A stretch of DNA of 37,556 nucleotides from Chitinophagaceae bacterium (lineage in GTDB: Bacteria; Bacteroidota; Bacteroidia; Chitinophagales; Chitinophagaceae), in NCBI GenBank assembly GCA_019747705.1, contig JAIEQM010000081.1, forward strand, positions 1 through 37,556, read 5' to 3'. Positions 1 through 6,548 of the stretch are shown piece by piece. Position 1 is the first letter of the stretch. Every line of letters begins with the position of its first letter. Under the pieces are notes generated by a model, which was not told the DNA's origin, searched no databases, and was given only the letters and a program-made list of their open reading frames with translations. The position numbers were made by a program, and so were the translations under genes.

Positions 1-2
1 CT

Positions 3-86
3 TTGTTGTTTCCTGCCTATACCTTTTTATCCACCTATGTTTATATCTACTTAAAAGTTACCGGAGTATTGTTTAATGCTAAATAA
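3..86 (+). CDS. C-terminal tail of an upstream gene (partial)
   Basis: One frame stays open from the window edge to a TAA at 84-86 and gives 27 residues rich in Leu, Tyr, Val and Phe that end in FNAK. This looks like the end of a membrane or hydrophobic protein, but no family can be named. The other two frames also stop within the first 80 bases and read less like protein. The call rests on composition only. Confidence 0.35.
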   Translation: MLFPAYTFLSTYVYIYLKVTGVLFNAK

Positions 87-121
87 AAAGAATTAAATTA
101 CAGTCTGAATAATTCACTTTA

Positions 122-349
122 ATGCAATACACATATAAAATTCATTTGCATAAAGAAGAAGAGGGCGGTTTTATGGTTACCGTTCCTGCTTTACCCGGTT
201 GTATTACACAGGGCGATGATATTGACGAAGCAATTGCAATGGCAAAAGAAGCAATAGAGCTTTATATTGAAGAATTGAAAGAGCGTGGTGAAACCATTCC
301 TGATGACAGCAATACATTTGAGTATTCGCTAAATATTATTACTGCATGA
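122..349 (+). CDS. hicB: HicB-family antitoxin, short form
   Basis: This 75-residue protein matches the N-terminal HicB fold: a YKIHLHKEEEGGFMVTVP strand pair, the hallmark PALPGC turn, then a helix with EAIELYIEELKERGE. HicB neutralises the HicA mRNA interferase by covering its active site. The protein stops after this domain. The C-terminal helix-turn-helix or ribbon-helix-helix domain that longer HicB proteins use for operator binding is absent, so autorepression by this protein alone is doubtful. The gene overlaps hicA by four bases (ATGA), the usual coupling in these operons. Here the antitoxin gene comes first, a known alternative to the hicA-hicB order. The family call is firm. Confidence 0.9.
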   Translation: MQYTYKIHLHKEEEGGFMVTVPALPGCITQGDDIDEAIAMAKEAIELYIEELKERGETIPDDSNTFEYSLNIITA

Positions 350-549
350 ACCAGGCACCTAAACATTTAATAAGGTTGCTGGAACAGCATGGTTTCTTTT
401 TTAAACGTTCAAAAGGTTCTCATCAAATTTTCTATAATCCTGTTACAAATATTACTGTTATTGTTCCTGTACACGGTAATAAAGACATTAAAAAGGGAAC
501 GCTTCTTGCAATACTTAAACAGGCTGGTATTGATTCTTCGGAATTATAA
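346..549 (+). CDS. hicA: HicA-family mRNA interferase toxin
   Basis: This 67-residue protein has the double-stranded RNA-binding-like HicA fold. An N-terminal helix ends in EQHGF, followed by the core KRSKGSHQIF with the likely catalytic histidine at H26. A VIVPVHGNKDIKKGTL segment and a closing helix LLAILKQAGI follow. HicA cleaves mRNA and halts translation when HicB is lost. Length and motif order are typical of a complete toxin, and no disruption is visible. The start codon lies inside the end of hicB. The gene runs head-on into the M23 peptidase gene, with only five bases between the two stop codons. Confidence 0.9.
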   Translation: MNQAPKHLIRLLEQHGFFFKRSKGSHQIFYNPVTNITVIVPVHGNKDIKKGTLLAILKQAGIDSSEL

Positions 550-554
550 TTTTG

Positions 555-1133
555 CTACACGCTTTTATAAAACTTCCCCGGCCTTAAATACTTCACACCT
601 TTTTTTGTAACAAATCTTGTGGGCGCCTGCCTTCCATTTTGCACCACTTCAAAATGTAAATGCGGAAAAGCAGAGTATCCGGTGTTGCCGCTGTAACCAA
701 TTTTCTGTCCTTTTGCAACTTCATCACCTTCTTTTACCAGCACACCGTCTTTTTTCAAATGCCGGTAATGTGCAACAGAACCATCACTGTGTTGTACGCT
801 GATGTAATTGCCATCGCTCATGTTTTCAATTTTCAATCCGCCTTTATCACTATCGCTTCTTACAGCAATTACTTTTCCATCACGTGCTGCACAAATGGAT
901 GTGCCTTCTTTTACTTAAAAGTCGAGTGCATATTCTCCTTTATGGCTCATCTTGCTGTCGTATGCCTGTATAAGAAATATTTTTTTGTTTTGTTCAAACG
1001 GAAGTGCATAGACATAGGTTTTATCTTCTGTAAACTGTACGCTTTTAAGTTGATGAATGGTGTAATCGCTTTGTGTTTGTGCAAACACATCAGCACAAAA
1101 AATCAATGAGCAGATAAGTACTACTTGTTTCAT
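555..1133 (-). pseudogene. Secreted M23 (LytM-like) peptidase gene split by an in-frame TAA
   Basis: Read as one frame, 1133 to 555 encodes about 191 residues: a signal peptide (MKQVVLICSLIFCADVFAQ), a short N-terminal region and an M23 zinc endopeptidase domain of the kind that cuts peptidoglycan cross-bridges. The first metal ligands lie in SHKGEYALDF (H64, D71). The frame then meets TAA at 917-915, as codon 73. It continues without shift as VKEGTSICAARDGKVIAV, with YRHL (H125) and the second metal motif HLHFE (H158, H160). All key residues are present but are split by the stop, so neither half can form the active site. This is either a fresh nonsense mutation, a sequencing error or a suppressed stop. 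The lack of any other damage argues that the event is recent. Confidence 0.85.
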
Positions 1134-1390
1134 GGGTTTAAATTACAGCATCAAAGCTTAACAAAAAGAAAAAAAACAATCAGGGCTTTTCATAAAAAAA
1201 CATGAAAGGGAATAAGATTAAAAATGAAATAAATAAAGAGGTCAGGAGAAAAAGAGGGTGGCTCCCTTATCTCTTATCCTCTTCTTCTCTTTGTTAAATA
1301 CGCAAATGAACCCAGTCTGTAGTTGTTGCACTTATTTAAAATATTTGTAATTGTTGATGCCATAGAAAACGGAACGATGAACGGAGCGCC

Positions 1391-1420
1391 GTCCGCCCGG
1401 ATGAATCCATTCGGACGGGC
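1391..1420. repeat. GC-rich hairpin repeat, copy 1
   Basis: The arms CCGCCCGG and TTCGGACGGGC form an imperfect palindrome in an otherwise AT-rich spacer. A related 30-base unit lies at 35586-35615. The two copies share CCGCCCGG, an AAT core and TTCGGACGGG, offset by one base. This looks like a dispersed REP-type extragenic palindrome. Confidence 0.55.
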
Positions 1421-1535
1421 AAATACGAACCCTTGTAAGTACCTCAGCCCGTAAAACAACCTCAATAAAAAAAGCGAAGCTTTTCAACTCCGCTTAAAAT
1501 ATCAATCTATTAAAATTGCTTAGTGTACTGCCTTT

Positions 1536-1556
1536 TCTCCCCTTCGGGGCCGGGGG
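1536..1556. repeat. Short CCCC-TTCG-GGGG hairpin downstream of nfu
   Basis: CTCCCCTTCGGGG folds as a four-pair stem with a TTCG loop and is followed by CCGGGGG. It ends just before the nfu stop codon. It may help end leftward transcription, but no T tract follows on that strand. It also looks like a shortened form of the larger hairpins at 3044-3082 and 37476-37516. Confidence 0.4.
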
Positions 1557-1558
1557 CT

Positions 1559-2155
1559 TTACTCCGCCTCCGCCACCACTTCCTGCACTTCAGGAATCAT
1601 GCGCTTCATCATTCCTTCAATGCCGGCCTTTAATGTAATCATGGAAGACGGGCAACCGCTGCAGCTTCCCTGCAGCATTAAATTCACTTTACCATCTTTA
1701 AAACTTTTAAACTGTATGGCGCCGCCATCCATTTCCACCGCAGGCTTTACATAGTTTTCTAAAATTTCCTGGATGCGTTTTACCACATCACTTTCATCAC
1801 CACTCAATACAATATTTTCTTTTGGAGGTTCCACCACTTTGCTGTCGTCAATAACAACATTACCTGCTTCTAAATATTCTTTTAAAAACTGGCGCACGCT
1901 GGGTATTACTTCCTGCCACTCAATATCTTCACCAGTACGTGTAATCGTTACAAAATTGCTGGCAATAAACACCGCTTTTACAAACGGAAAGCCAAACAAT
2001 TGCTGGGCCATAGGCGATGCATCAGCCAATGCAGCCTCAGGAAAATCAATGCTTTTACCGGGATACAGGAGTTTATTAGCCACAAACTTCATGGTTTCCG
2101 GGTTAGGTGTCATCTCTGTATAAATACTGATAACGGGGTTACCTGTTTGAATCAT
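1559..2155 (-). CDS. nfu: Nfu-type Fe-S cluster scaffold/carrier protein
   Basis: This 198-residue protein has two domains. The N-terminal Nfu domain (residues about 9-95) opens with IYTEMTPNPETMKFV and contains the typical DFPEAA and SPMAQQLF stretches. The C-terminal NifU-like domain (about 120-198) carries VKPAVEMDGGAIQF and the cluster-binding pair C165 and C168 in GSCSGCPSS. Such proteins hold a 4Fe-4S cluster between two monomers and pass it to target enzymes in the cytoplasm. The layout is that of mitochondrial NFU1-like proteins. The gene is a single unit divergent from ferritin, a sensible iron-metabolism pairing. A -7 box lies 23 bases upstream. Confidence 0.93.
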   Translation of the reverse strand: MIQTGNPVISIYTEMTPNPETMKFVANKLLYPGKSIDFPEAALADASPMAQQLFGFPFVKAVFIASNFVTITRTGEDIEWQEVIPSVRQFLKEYLEAGNVVIDDSKVVEPPKENIVLSGDESDVVKRIQEILENYVKPAVEMDGGAIQFKSFKDGKVNLMLQGSCSGCPSSMITLKAGIEGMMKRMIPEVQEVVAEAE

Positions 2156-2177
2156 AACTTTATTTTTAAACGAACTG

Positions 2178-2185
2178 CAAATATA
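2178..2185 (-). promoter_or_regulatory. Probable -7 box of nfu
   Basis: On the minus strand this reads TATATTTG, a full match to the Bacteroidota -7 consensus TAnnTTTG, 23 bases before the nfu start codon. No good TTTG -33 box lies 19-20 bases further upstream. Confidence 0.55.
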
Positions 2186-2282
2186 ACAACAAACCGCCGC
2201 CTTTGTTTGTACTTACTGCAAACTCAAATTATTACGCCCTGAAATTCCTGAATTCGTAATTTAGTAACATAAATAATAAACC

Positions 2283-2810
2283 ATGCTCAACGCAAAAATT
2301 GAAAAGGCTCTCAATCAGCAAATTGTGCTGGAAGCCGAATCGAGTCAAATTTACCTGGCTATGGCAAGCTGGGCCGAAACAGAAGGTTATGCCGGTATTG
2401 CCGCCTTCCTCTTTCATCATAGTGATGAAGAGCGCATGCACATGCTCAAACTCCTTAAGTTTGTAAACGAACGTGGCGGACACGGCGTAGTGCCCGCACT
2501 CAAAGCGCCCCCTTCAAAGTACAAAGGTGTAAAAGAAGTGTTCCAGGATGTGCTCAATCATGAAATACTGGTGAGCAACGAAATCAACAAGCTGGTGGAT
2601 ATTTGCCTCAAAGAAAAAGATTACACCACGCATAATTTTTTACAGTGGTATGTGAGTGAGCAAATTGAAGAAGAAGCGCTGGCACGCAACATTATGGATA
2701 AGCTCAAACTCATTGGCGGCGATAAAAGCGGTATGTACTTTTTTGACCGTGATATTGCAAGCCTTGGCGGCGGCGCAGGTGCTGATGCAAAAGCCGAAGG
2801 CGGAAAATAA
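2283..2810 (+). CDS. ftnA: Non-haem ferritin
   Basis: This 175-residue protein aligns without gaps to the numbering of E. coli FtnA at the ferroxidase centre. E17, E50 and H53 (in DEERMHML) form with E94 and Q127/E130 (in SEQIEEEAL) the di-iron site, and E126 is also present. It should form a 24-subunit shell that oxidises Fe(II) and stores iron as a mineral in the cytoplasm. The tail after residue 160 is Gly/Ala-rich and probably disordered. The gene is divergent from nfu, sharing a 127-base spacer, and is followed by a strong terminator, so it is likely monocistronic. I see no clear Fur-type operator. Confidence 0.96.
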   Translation: MLNAKIEKALNQQIVLEAESSQIYLAMASWAETEGYAGIAAFLFHHSDEERMHMLKLLKFVNERGGHGVVPALKAPPSKYKGVKEVFQDVLNHEILVSNEINKLVDICLKEKDYTTHNFLQWYVSEQIEEEALARNIMDKLKLIGGDKSGMYFFDRDIASLGGGAGADAKAEGGK

Positions 2811-2832
2811 TTACAACAATAATTTTTTTATA

Positions 2833-2874
2833 AGGATGAAGTGCAAATTAGTTTGCGTTTCATCCTTTTCTTTT
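2833..2874 (+). terminator. Rho-independent terminator of ferritin
   Basis: The arms AGGATGAAGTGCAAA (2833-2847) and TTTGCGTTTCATCCT (2852-2866) pair over 15 positions with two G-U wobbles and a TTAG loop. The T-rich tail TTTCTTTT follows, 23 bases after the ferritin stop. Confidence 0.9.
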
Positions 2875-3095
2875 ACCTTCATTTGAAGAAGGATGGAAGA
2901 TGATGTTACCGGCCATGATGCTTCTATGATACTTCGTTGCGTCGCACTCTTCAACGTCCATTTCAACATTGAGCAATCAATGAACAACTATGTTCATTTG
3001 ATGATGGGTCAGTAATAAATTCAAATTAATAACATTAGCCCGGCCTCCCCTCTGCCTTTGGAGAGGGGAACGAGGGGTGAGGTCAAACTTTTTTT
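2875..3095. other. Intergenic stretch with small palindromes
   Basis: No coding frame is convincing here. The stretch holds a perfect eight-pair hairpin at 2979-2998 (AATGAACA, loop ACTA, TGTTCATT) and the larger GC hairpin listed next. No dyad-type promoter of the kind seen at 3900 is present before the esterase gene. Confidence 0.5.
3044..3082. repeat. CCTCCCC / GAGGGG hairpin repeat
   Basis: CCCCTCT (3047-3053) pairs with AGAGGGG (3062-3068), and a further GAGGGGTGAGG follows. A related unit in the same orientation lies at 37476-37516. It ends 13 bases before the esterase start codon, so it would lie in the mRNA leader or at the end of the previous transcript. Confidence 0.6.
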
Positions 3096-3827
3096 ATGAA
3101 CAGAGAAATTTTCAGTTGGTACAGCCCCGCATTGGGAAAAGACATGCCCGTTGTGAGTTATGGTCATTATGGTTTTGCATTATTATTGGTTCCTACTGCT
3201 GCTGCAGATTATTTGGAATATGAACGTTTTCAGTTGATTGATGCAATAAAACCCTGGATTGAAGCAGGAAAGGTTCGTGTGTTTTCTGTAAACAGCATTA
3301 ATACAGAAAGCTGGCTCAACAATAACATGCTGGGTGAGCACAAAGCGATTCGCCACAACCAGTTTAATGAATACATTTACAACGAAGTGGTGCCTTACAT
3401 CAAAAACAAAACAAGCTGGGAAACGCCCATCTATGTAAGCGGCGCTTCTTTTGGCGCACTGCACAGCATGAACTTGTTTTTAAAACGCCCCGATTTAATT
3501 AATGGCGCCATTGCTATGAGTGGTGTATATGATTTAACTGAATACTCAAAAGGTTTTTGGGATGAGCAGGTGTATTATAACAGTCCCATGCATTACATGC
3601 CCAACTTAACAGACCATGGCATACTGGAACAAATTCGCCGCTCTCCGCATATTCATATTGTTACCGGAAGCGGTGCGTATGAAGACCCGGGCAGCAGCGG
3701 CAAGTTTGCCAAAATTTTATACGATAAAGGAATCAACTACAACTTAGACATCTGGGGCCAGGAGTGGCCGCACGACTGGAACACCTGGCGTGCCATGCTG
3801 CCGGCGTATTTGGAGTATAAGTTGTAA
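3096..3827 (+). CDS. Esterase-family alpha/beta hydrolase
   Basis: This 243-residue protein has no signal peptide and belongs to the putative esterase group (esterase D / PHB depolymerase-like alpha/beta hydrolases). The nucleophile elbow is SGASFGALHS with S118. The likely acid is E196 or D197 in GAYEDPG. The histidine is H226 in WPHDWNTW, a pairing common in this group. The sequence is complete and ends just after the histidine helix, as is usual. The substrate cannot be read from sequence. Flanking terminators make it a single-gene unit. The start is the ATG following a T-rich run; no Shine-Dalgarno is seen, which is normal for Bacteroidota. Confidence 0.85.
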   Translation: MNREIFSWYSPALGKDMPVVSYGHYGFALLLVPTAAADYLEYERFQLIDAIKPWIEAGKVRVFSVNSINTESWLNNNMLGEHKAIRHNQFNEYIYNEVVPYIKNKTSWETPIYVSGASFGALHSMNLFLKRPDLINGAIAMSGVYDLTEYSKGFWDEQVYYNSPMHYMPNLTDHGILEQIRRSPHIHIVTGSGAYEDPGSSGKFAKILYDKGINYNLDIWGQEWPHDWNTWRAMLPAYLEYKL

Positions 3828-3848
3828 CAGCTAAAAATTAAATTTATC

Positions 3849-3880
3849 AAAAGGAAACATGCAGGTGTTTCCTTTTTTAT
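3849..3880 (+). terminator. Rho-independent terminator of the esterase gene
   Basis: AAAAGGAAACA (3849-3859) pairs perfectly over 11 bases with TGTTTCCTTTT (3866-3876), and the T run continues. Confidence 0.9.
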
Positions 3881-3899
3881 TTCCCTTATGTTCTTATAA

Positions 3900-3950
3900 A
3901 ATCTCCCTCTTTATAGGGATTGACTGCGTATTGTAAATCATCCATATTTG
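3900..3950 (+). promoter_or_regulatory. Dyad promoter 1 (before protein A)
   Basis: AATCTCC at 3900-3906, nine bases, then GGGATTG at 3916-3922, exactly 20 bases, then the -7-like box CATATTTG at 3943-3950. The predicted transcript start is near 3957, about 30 bases before the ATG at 3989. The same layout recurs at four other plus-strand sites in the window. Confidence 0.75.
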
Positions 3951-3988
3951 TTTTTAATTGAAAAGGGGGTTTGTTTAAAAAACAGAAT

Positions 3989-5338
3989 ATGAAACCGGTT
4001 TTATTATTTTTTTCAGTTTATATGATGGCTGTATTTACATACGGGCAGCAAACCAAAACCTTTGATATTTTTTCTTACAAAGAACCCGCAGGTTTTGAGC
4101 TGAAAGAAAACAGCAAGTATCTCTTCTATTCAAAAAACGAAGGCAAGAATTATTGTCAGCTCTTTGTGTACCCGGCAGCAGTTGGAGAGAAAGACGTAGA
4201 AAAAGATTTCAAAAAAAACTGGGATGTTTTTGCACGCAACCCATTACAAAAAGTTGGCAACCCCGAAACAACAGAGTATGATACTTTAAGCAATAACTGG
4301 TATTCTTTATTGGGCGCATCCAAAGGAGTATTTAACAGGCAACCCTTTGTAATTACTGTATCTACGTTTACAAAAAACGATATTACCTATTGTGTTACTT
4401 CTGTTTTTACGGATAAAAAATTTATACCCATTGCACAGGAGTTTGCAGCAGGCGTTGTGCCTGATGAAAAAAAGTTTGCCGGAACTACTATTCAGCAATC
4501 AACACCAAACAGCAATAATAACACCATTACAAACAGCAACCACAACATTACCCTCAGCACCACCAACTTTGATGATGGCTGGGTGGCCAATGCCCAGGCT
4601 GATTTTGTAAAATTAACCAAGGCGGGCACTGAAGTGCGGCTGCATTATATTGACAAAGCGCTGGATGATGCACGCCCCAACACCATTGATGCACCTGAGT
4701 ATTACTGGAGCAAATACATCACTCCTTATTTTAATACAAGTAATGTACAAAAATGGAGCGGTGTGCAATACCCTGTTATCTATCACATGCAGGCTAATGC
4801 AGTAGATAAAGCAACCGGCAAACAATTTTATGTAGCTATTAAAATTGTGTACAGCGGTGGTGCAAGGCCCATTGTTGTTATTACGCCCAATCAAAACAGT
4901 TACAACCAGCAGTTTCCGCATCCCAATGATATGGACCGCATGCTCAACTACAACAAGTTTGCAGTAAGCATCAATGATGTTGTTGGTAAATGGAATGGCA
5001 GCGGTGGCGGTGGTGTGGAATATTACAATGTGTACAGCGGTACCTATGCAGGGATGAGCGCTGTTTCTTCCACCGATGAATTTGTTTTTAATAAGGATGG
5101 CACTTACAACAGCACCTATCGCTCAGCAAGTATGAACAATAGCGGCGCTCAGTTTGGCGGGCAGGATTTTAAAGGAACATTCTCAGTAACAGATTGGAGC
5201 ATTACAGCTACCAATCGGTATAAGGGCAAAACAAAGCAATACAATGCACAACTCATTGCAGTAAAAGGCGGCTATCTGTTATATATGTCAGACACTGATA
5301 ACAGTTCTATGAATTACACTTTATTCAAAACAAAATAA
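3989..5338 (+). CDS. Secreted protein A: unknown N-domain plus lipocalin-like C-domain
   Basis: I place the start at the ATG 3989, before a clear signal peptide (MKPVLLFFSVYMMAVFTYGQ), giving 449 residues; the frame also opens at a TTG at 3971. Residues about 24-160 form a domain with FDIFSYKEPAGF, NEGKNYCQLFVYP and NWDVFARNP. An Asn/Thr-rich linker follows. The middle region contains FDDGWVANAQADFVKL. The C-terminal part (about 330-449), with VVGKWNGSG, FVFNKDGTYNSTY and repeated beta hairpins, resembles small lipocalin-like barrels. I infer a periplasmic or surface protein, function unknown. It is the first gene of a long same-strand series and is a clear paralog of the protein at 10675-12060. 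Confidence 0.85.
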   Translation: MKPVLLFFSVYMMAVFTYGQQTKTFDIFSYKEPAGFELKENSKYLFYSKNEGKNYCQLFVYPAAVGEKDVEKDFKKNWDVFARNPLQKVGNPETTEYDTLSNNWYSLLGASKGVFNRQPFVITVSTFTKNDITYCVTSVFTDKKFIPIAQEFAAGVVPDEKKFAGTTIQQSTPNSNNNTITNSNHNITLSTTNFDDGWVANAQADFVKLTKAGTEVRLHYIDKALDDARPNTIDAPEYYWSKYITPYFNTSNVQKWSGVQYPVIYHMQANAVDKATGKQFYVAIKIVYSGGARPIVVITPNQNSYNQQFPHPNDMDRMLNYNKFAVSINDVVGKWNGSGGGGVEYYNVYSGTYAGMSAVSSTDEFVFNKDGTYNSTYRSASMNNSGAQFGGQDFKGTFSVTDWSITATNRYKGKTKQYNAQLIAVKGGYLLYMSDTDNSSMNYTLFKTK

Positions 5339-5349
5339 AAAATAAAATT

Positions 5350-6501
5350 ATGAAACACGTAGTTCTATGCCTGGCTTTAATCCTCACAATACAAAAAGGC
5401 TTTACACAGGAAAGACCTTATGTTCAATTTAATTATACACTTCCTGAATCGTATGAAATCGTGTATGCAGCAGACAGGCTGCTGGTATACAATGAAGAAA
5501 AAAAGATTTGTGTGATCATTTATGCACCTTTCAAAGGAGGCAGTAACATTGGCGAAAACTTTATGCAGTTATGGAATACACCTCAAAAAAGTATCGAAGG
5601 ATATTTTGCAGGTGAAGTGTATAAAAGAAACAGTTTGAAGGTAAATGGATATCAAATGATGAGTGGAGAGTTTGAAGGAGAAGCAAACGGCAGGCAATTT
5701 AAAAAAACACTTCAATTGTATCAGGATGGAAACCGTTGCAATGCAGTAATTGCATTTGTTGATCAGGAAACAAACGAACAACTTCAATCGTTCTGGAAAA
5801 GCCTTGAAATCATTCCAAAGGCAATTCCACTTTCAATGCTTGAACGTTCCTATAACTGGTACACAGCCTTGCGTGGGCCCGATGCATCAAACAGTTCCAT
5901 ACAAATTTATCAGTCACAAACAGCGATCAACTTTACAGGTTTTAATGCTGCATCGCAAAACCATTTGCAAAGGCTTGGCGACAGTTTATTTTACCTCCGT
6001 GAATTGCCAAACCTGCAAATGATTTTTATTGGACAAACAAGGTTCAATGATGCAGCAGCAATAAATATTGGCACATTTAGAGCAATTAAACATGTGCAGG
6101 CGATTGATCAAGGGTTCGCCATTCCGCTTACCAATGCAGGGTTGCAGGGATTGAGTAATGCAAATAATCTTGAAGTGATTGATTTACGTTCAGCAGATAT
6201 TCCGGGTGTTACTGATGCAGGCATGGCATATCTTTCCAAACTCACTAAATTAACCAAACTCATCATCAGTAGAGCGCCTGCTGTAACTATTAATGGTATT
6301 GAGCAGTTAACAACATTAAAGCAGCTTCGAGAACTCAATCTTTCATTCTGCACATTGAGTGATACTGACATTCCCCGACTTACAGCAGTTATACAGCAAT
6401 TGCCATCACTGCGATTACTTTTTATTCAAACAACCAATGTTACAGAAGGAGGTGCATCTCTGCTGAGACAAACATTTCCAAGCCTTACCGTTTACCGTTA
6501 A
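5350..6501 (+). CDS. Secreted leucine-rich-repeat protein B
   Basis: This 383-residue protein has a signal peptide (MKHVVLCLALILTIQKGFTQ). Residues about 25-155 follow the pattern of the first domain of protein A: an aromatic-Pro start, KKICVIIYAP, an ENFMQLW helix, and AFVDQETNEQLQSFWKSLE. Residues about 215-383 are leucine-rich repeats of the ribonuclease-inhibitor/AMN1 type, with units such as LTNAGLQGLSNANNLEVIDL and VTDAGMAYLSKLTKLTKL. These repeats normally form a curved protein-binding face. The gene starts 11 bases after protein A, so the two are cotranscribed. The binding partner is unknown. Confidence 0.8.
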   Translation: MKHVVLCLALILTIQKGFTQERPYVQFNYTLPESYEIVYAADRLLVYNEEKKICVIIYAPFKGGSNIGENFMQLWNTPQKSIEGYFAGEVYKRNSLKVNGYQMMSGEFEGEANGRQFKKTLQLYQDGNRCNAVIAFVDQETNEQLQSFWKSLEIIPKAIPLSMLERSYNWYTALRGPDASNSSIQIYQSQTAINFTGFNAASQNHLQRLGDSLFYLRELPNLQMIFIGQTRFNDAAAINIGTFRAIKHVQAIDQGFAIPLTNAGLQGLSNANNLEVIDLRSADIPGVTDAGMAYLSKLTKLTKLIISRAPAVTINGIEQLTTLKQLRELNLSFCTLSDTDIPRLTAVIQQLPSLRLLFIQTTNVTEGGASLLRQTFPSLTVYR

Positions 6502-6548
6502 TGCTTTTTGAAACAAATAAACAAGTCATTCTGCTTAAAAAATATAGT

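Larger units (their letters stand above)
1134..1558. other. Intergenic stretch, no gene seen
   Basis: These 425 bases separate the M23 gene (transcribed leftward) from the end of the nfu gene. The first 100 bases are A/T-rich with long A runs and hold the leader of the M23 gene. The rest contains two GC-rich hairpin repeats, listed separately. The open frames here lack coding character. Confidence 0.6.

Noticed and set aside
660..1109. A 149-residue plus-strand frame
   Set aside because: It lies opposite the M23 peptidase gene, whose catalytic motifs are clear on the minus strand, and its own product is Phe/Cys-rich with no domain.
1149..1190. A CCCTGATTG sequence upstream of the M23 gene as a further dyad promoter
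   Set aside because: The GGG half is absent and the distance to the nearest TTTG box is 17, not 20.
1274..1465. A 63-residue minus-strand frame
   Set aside because: It crosses a GC-rich palindromic repeat and has no coding character.
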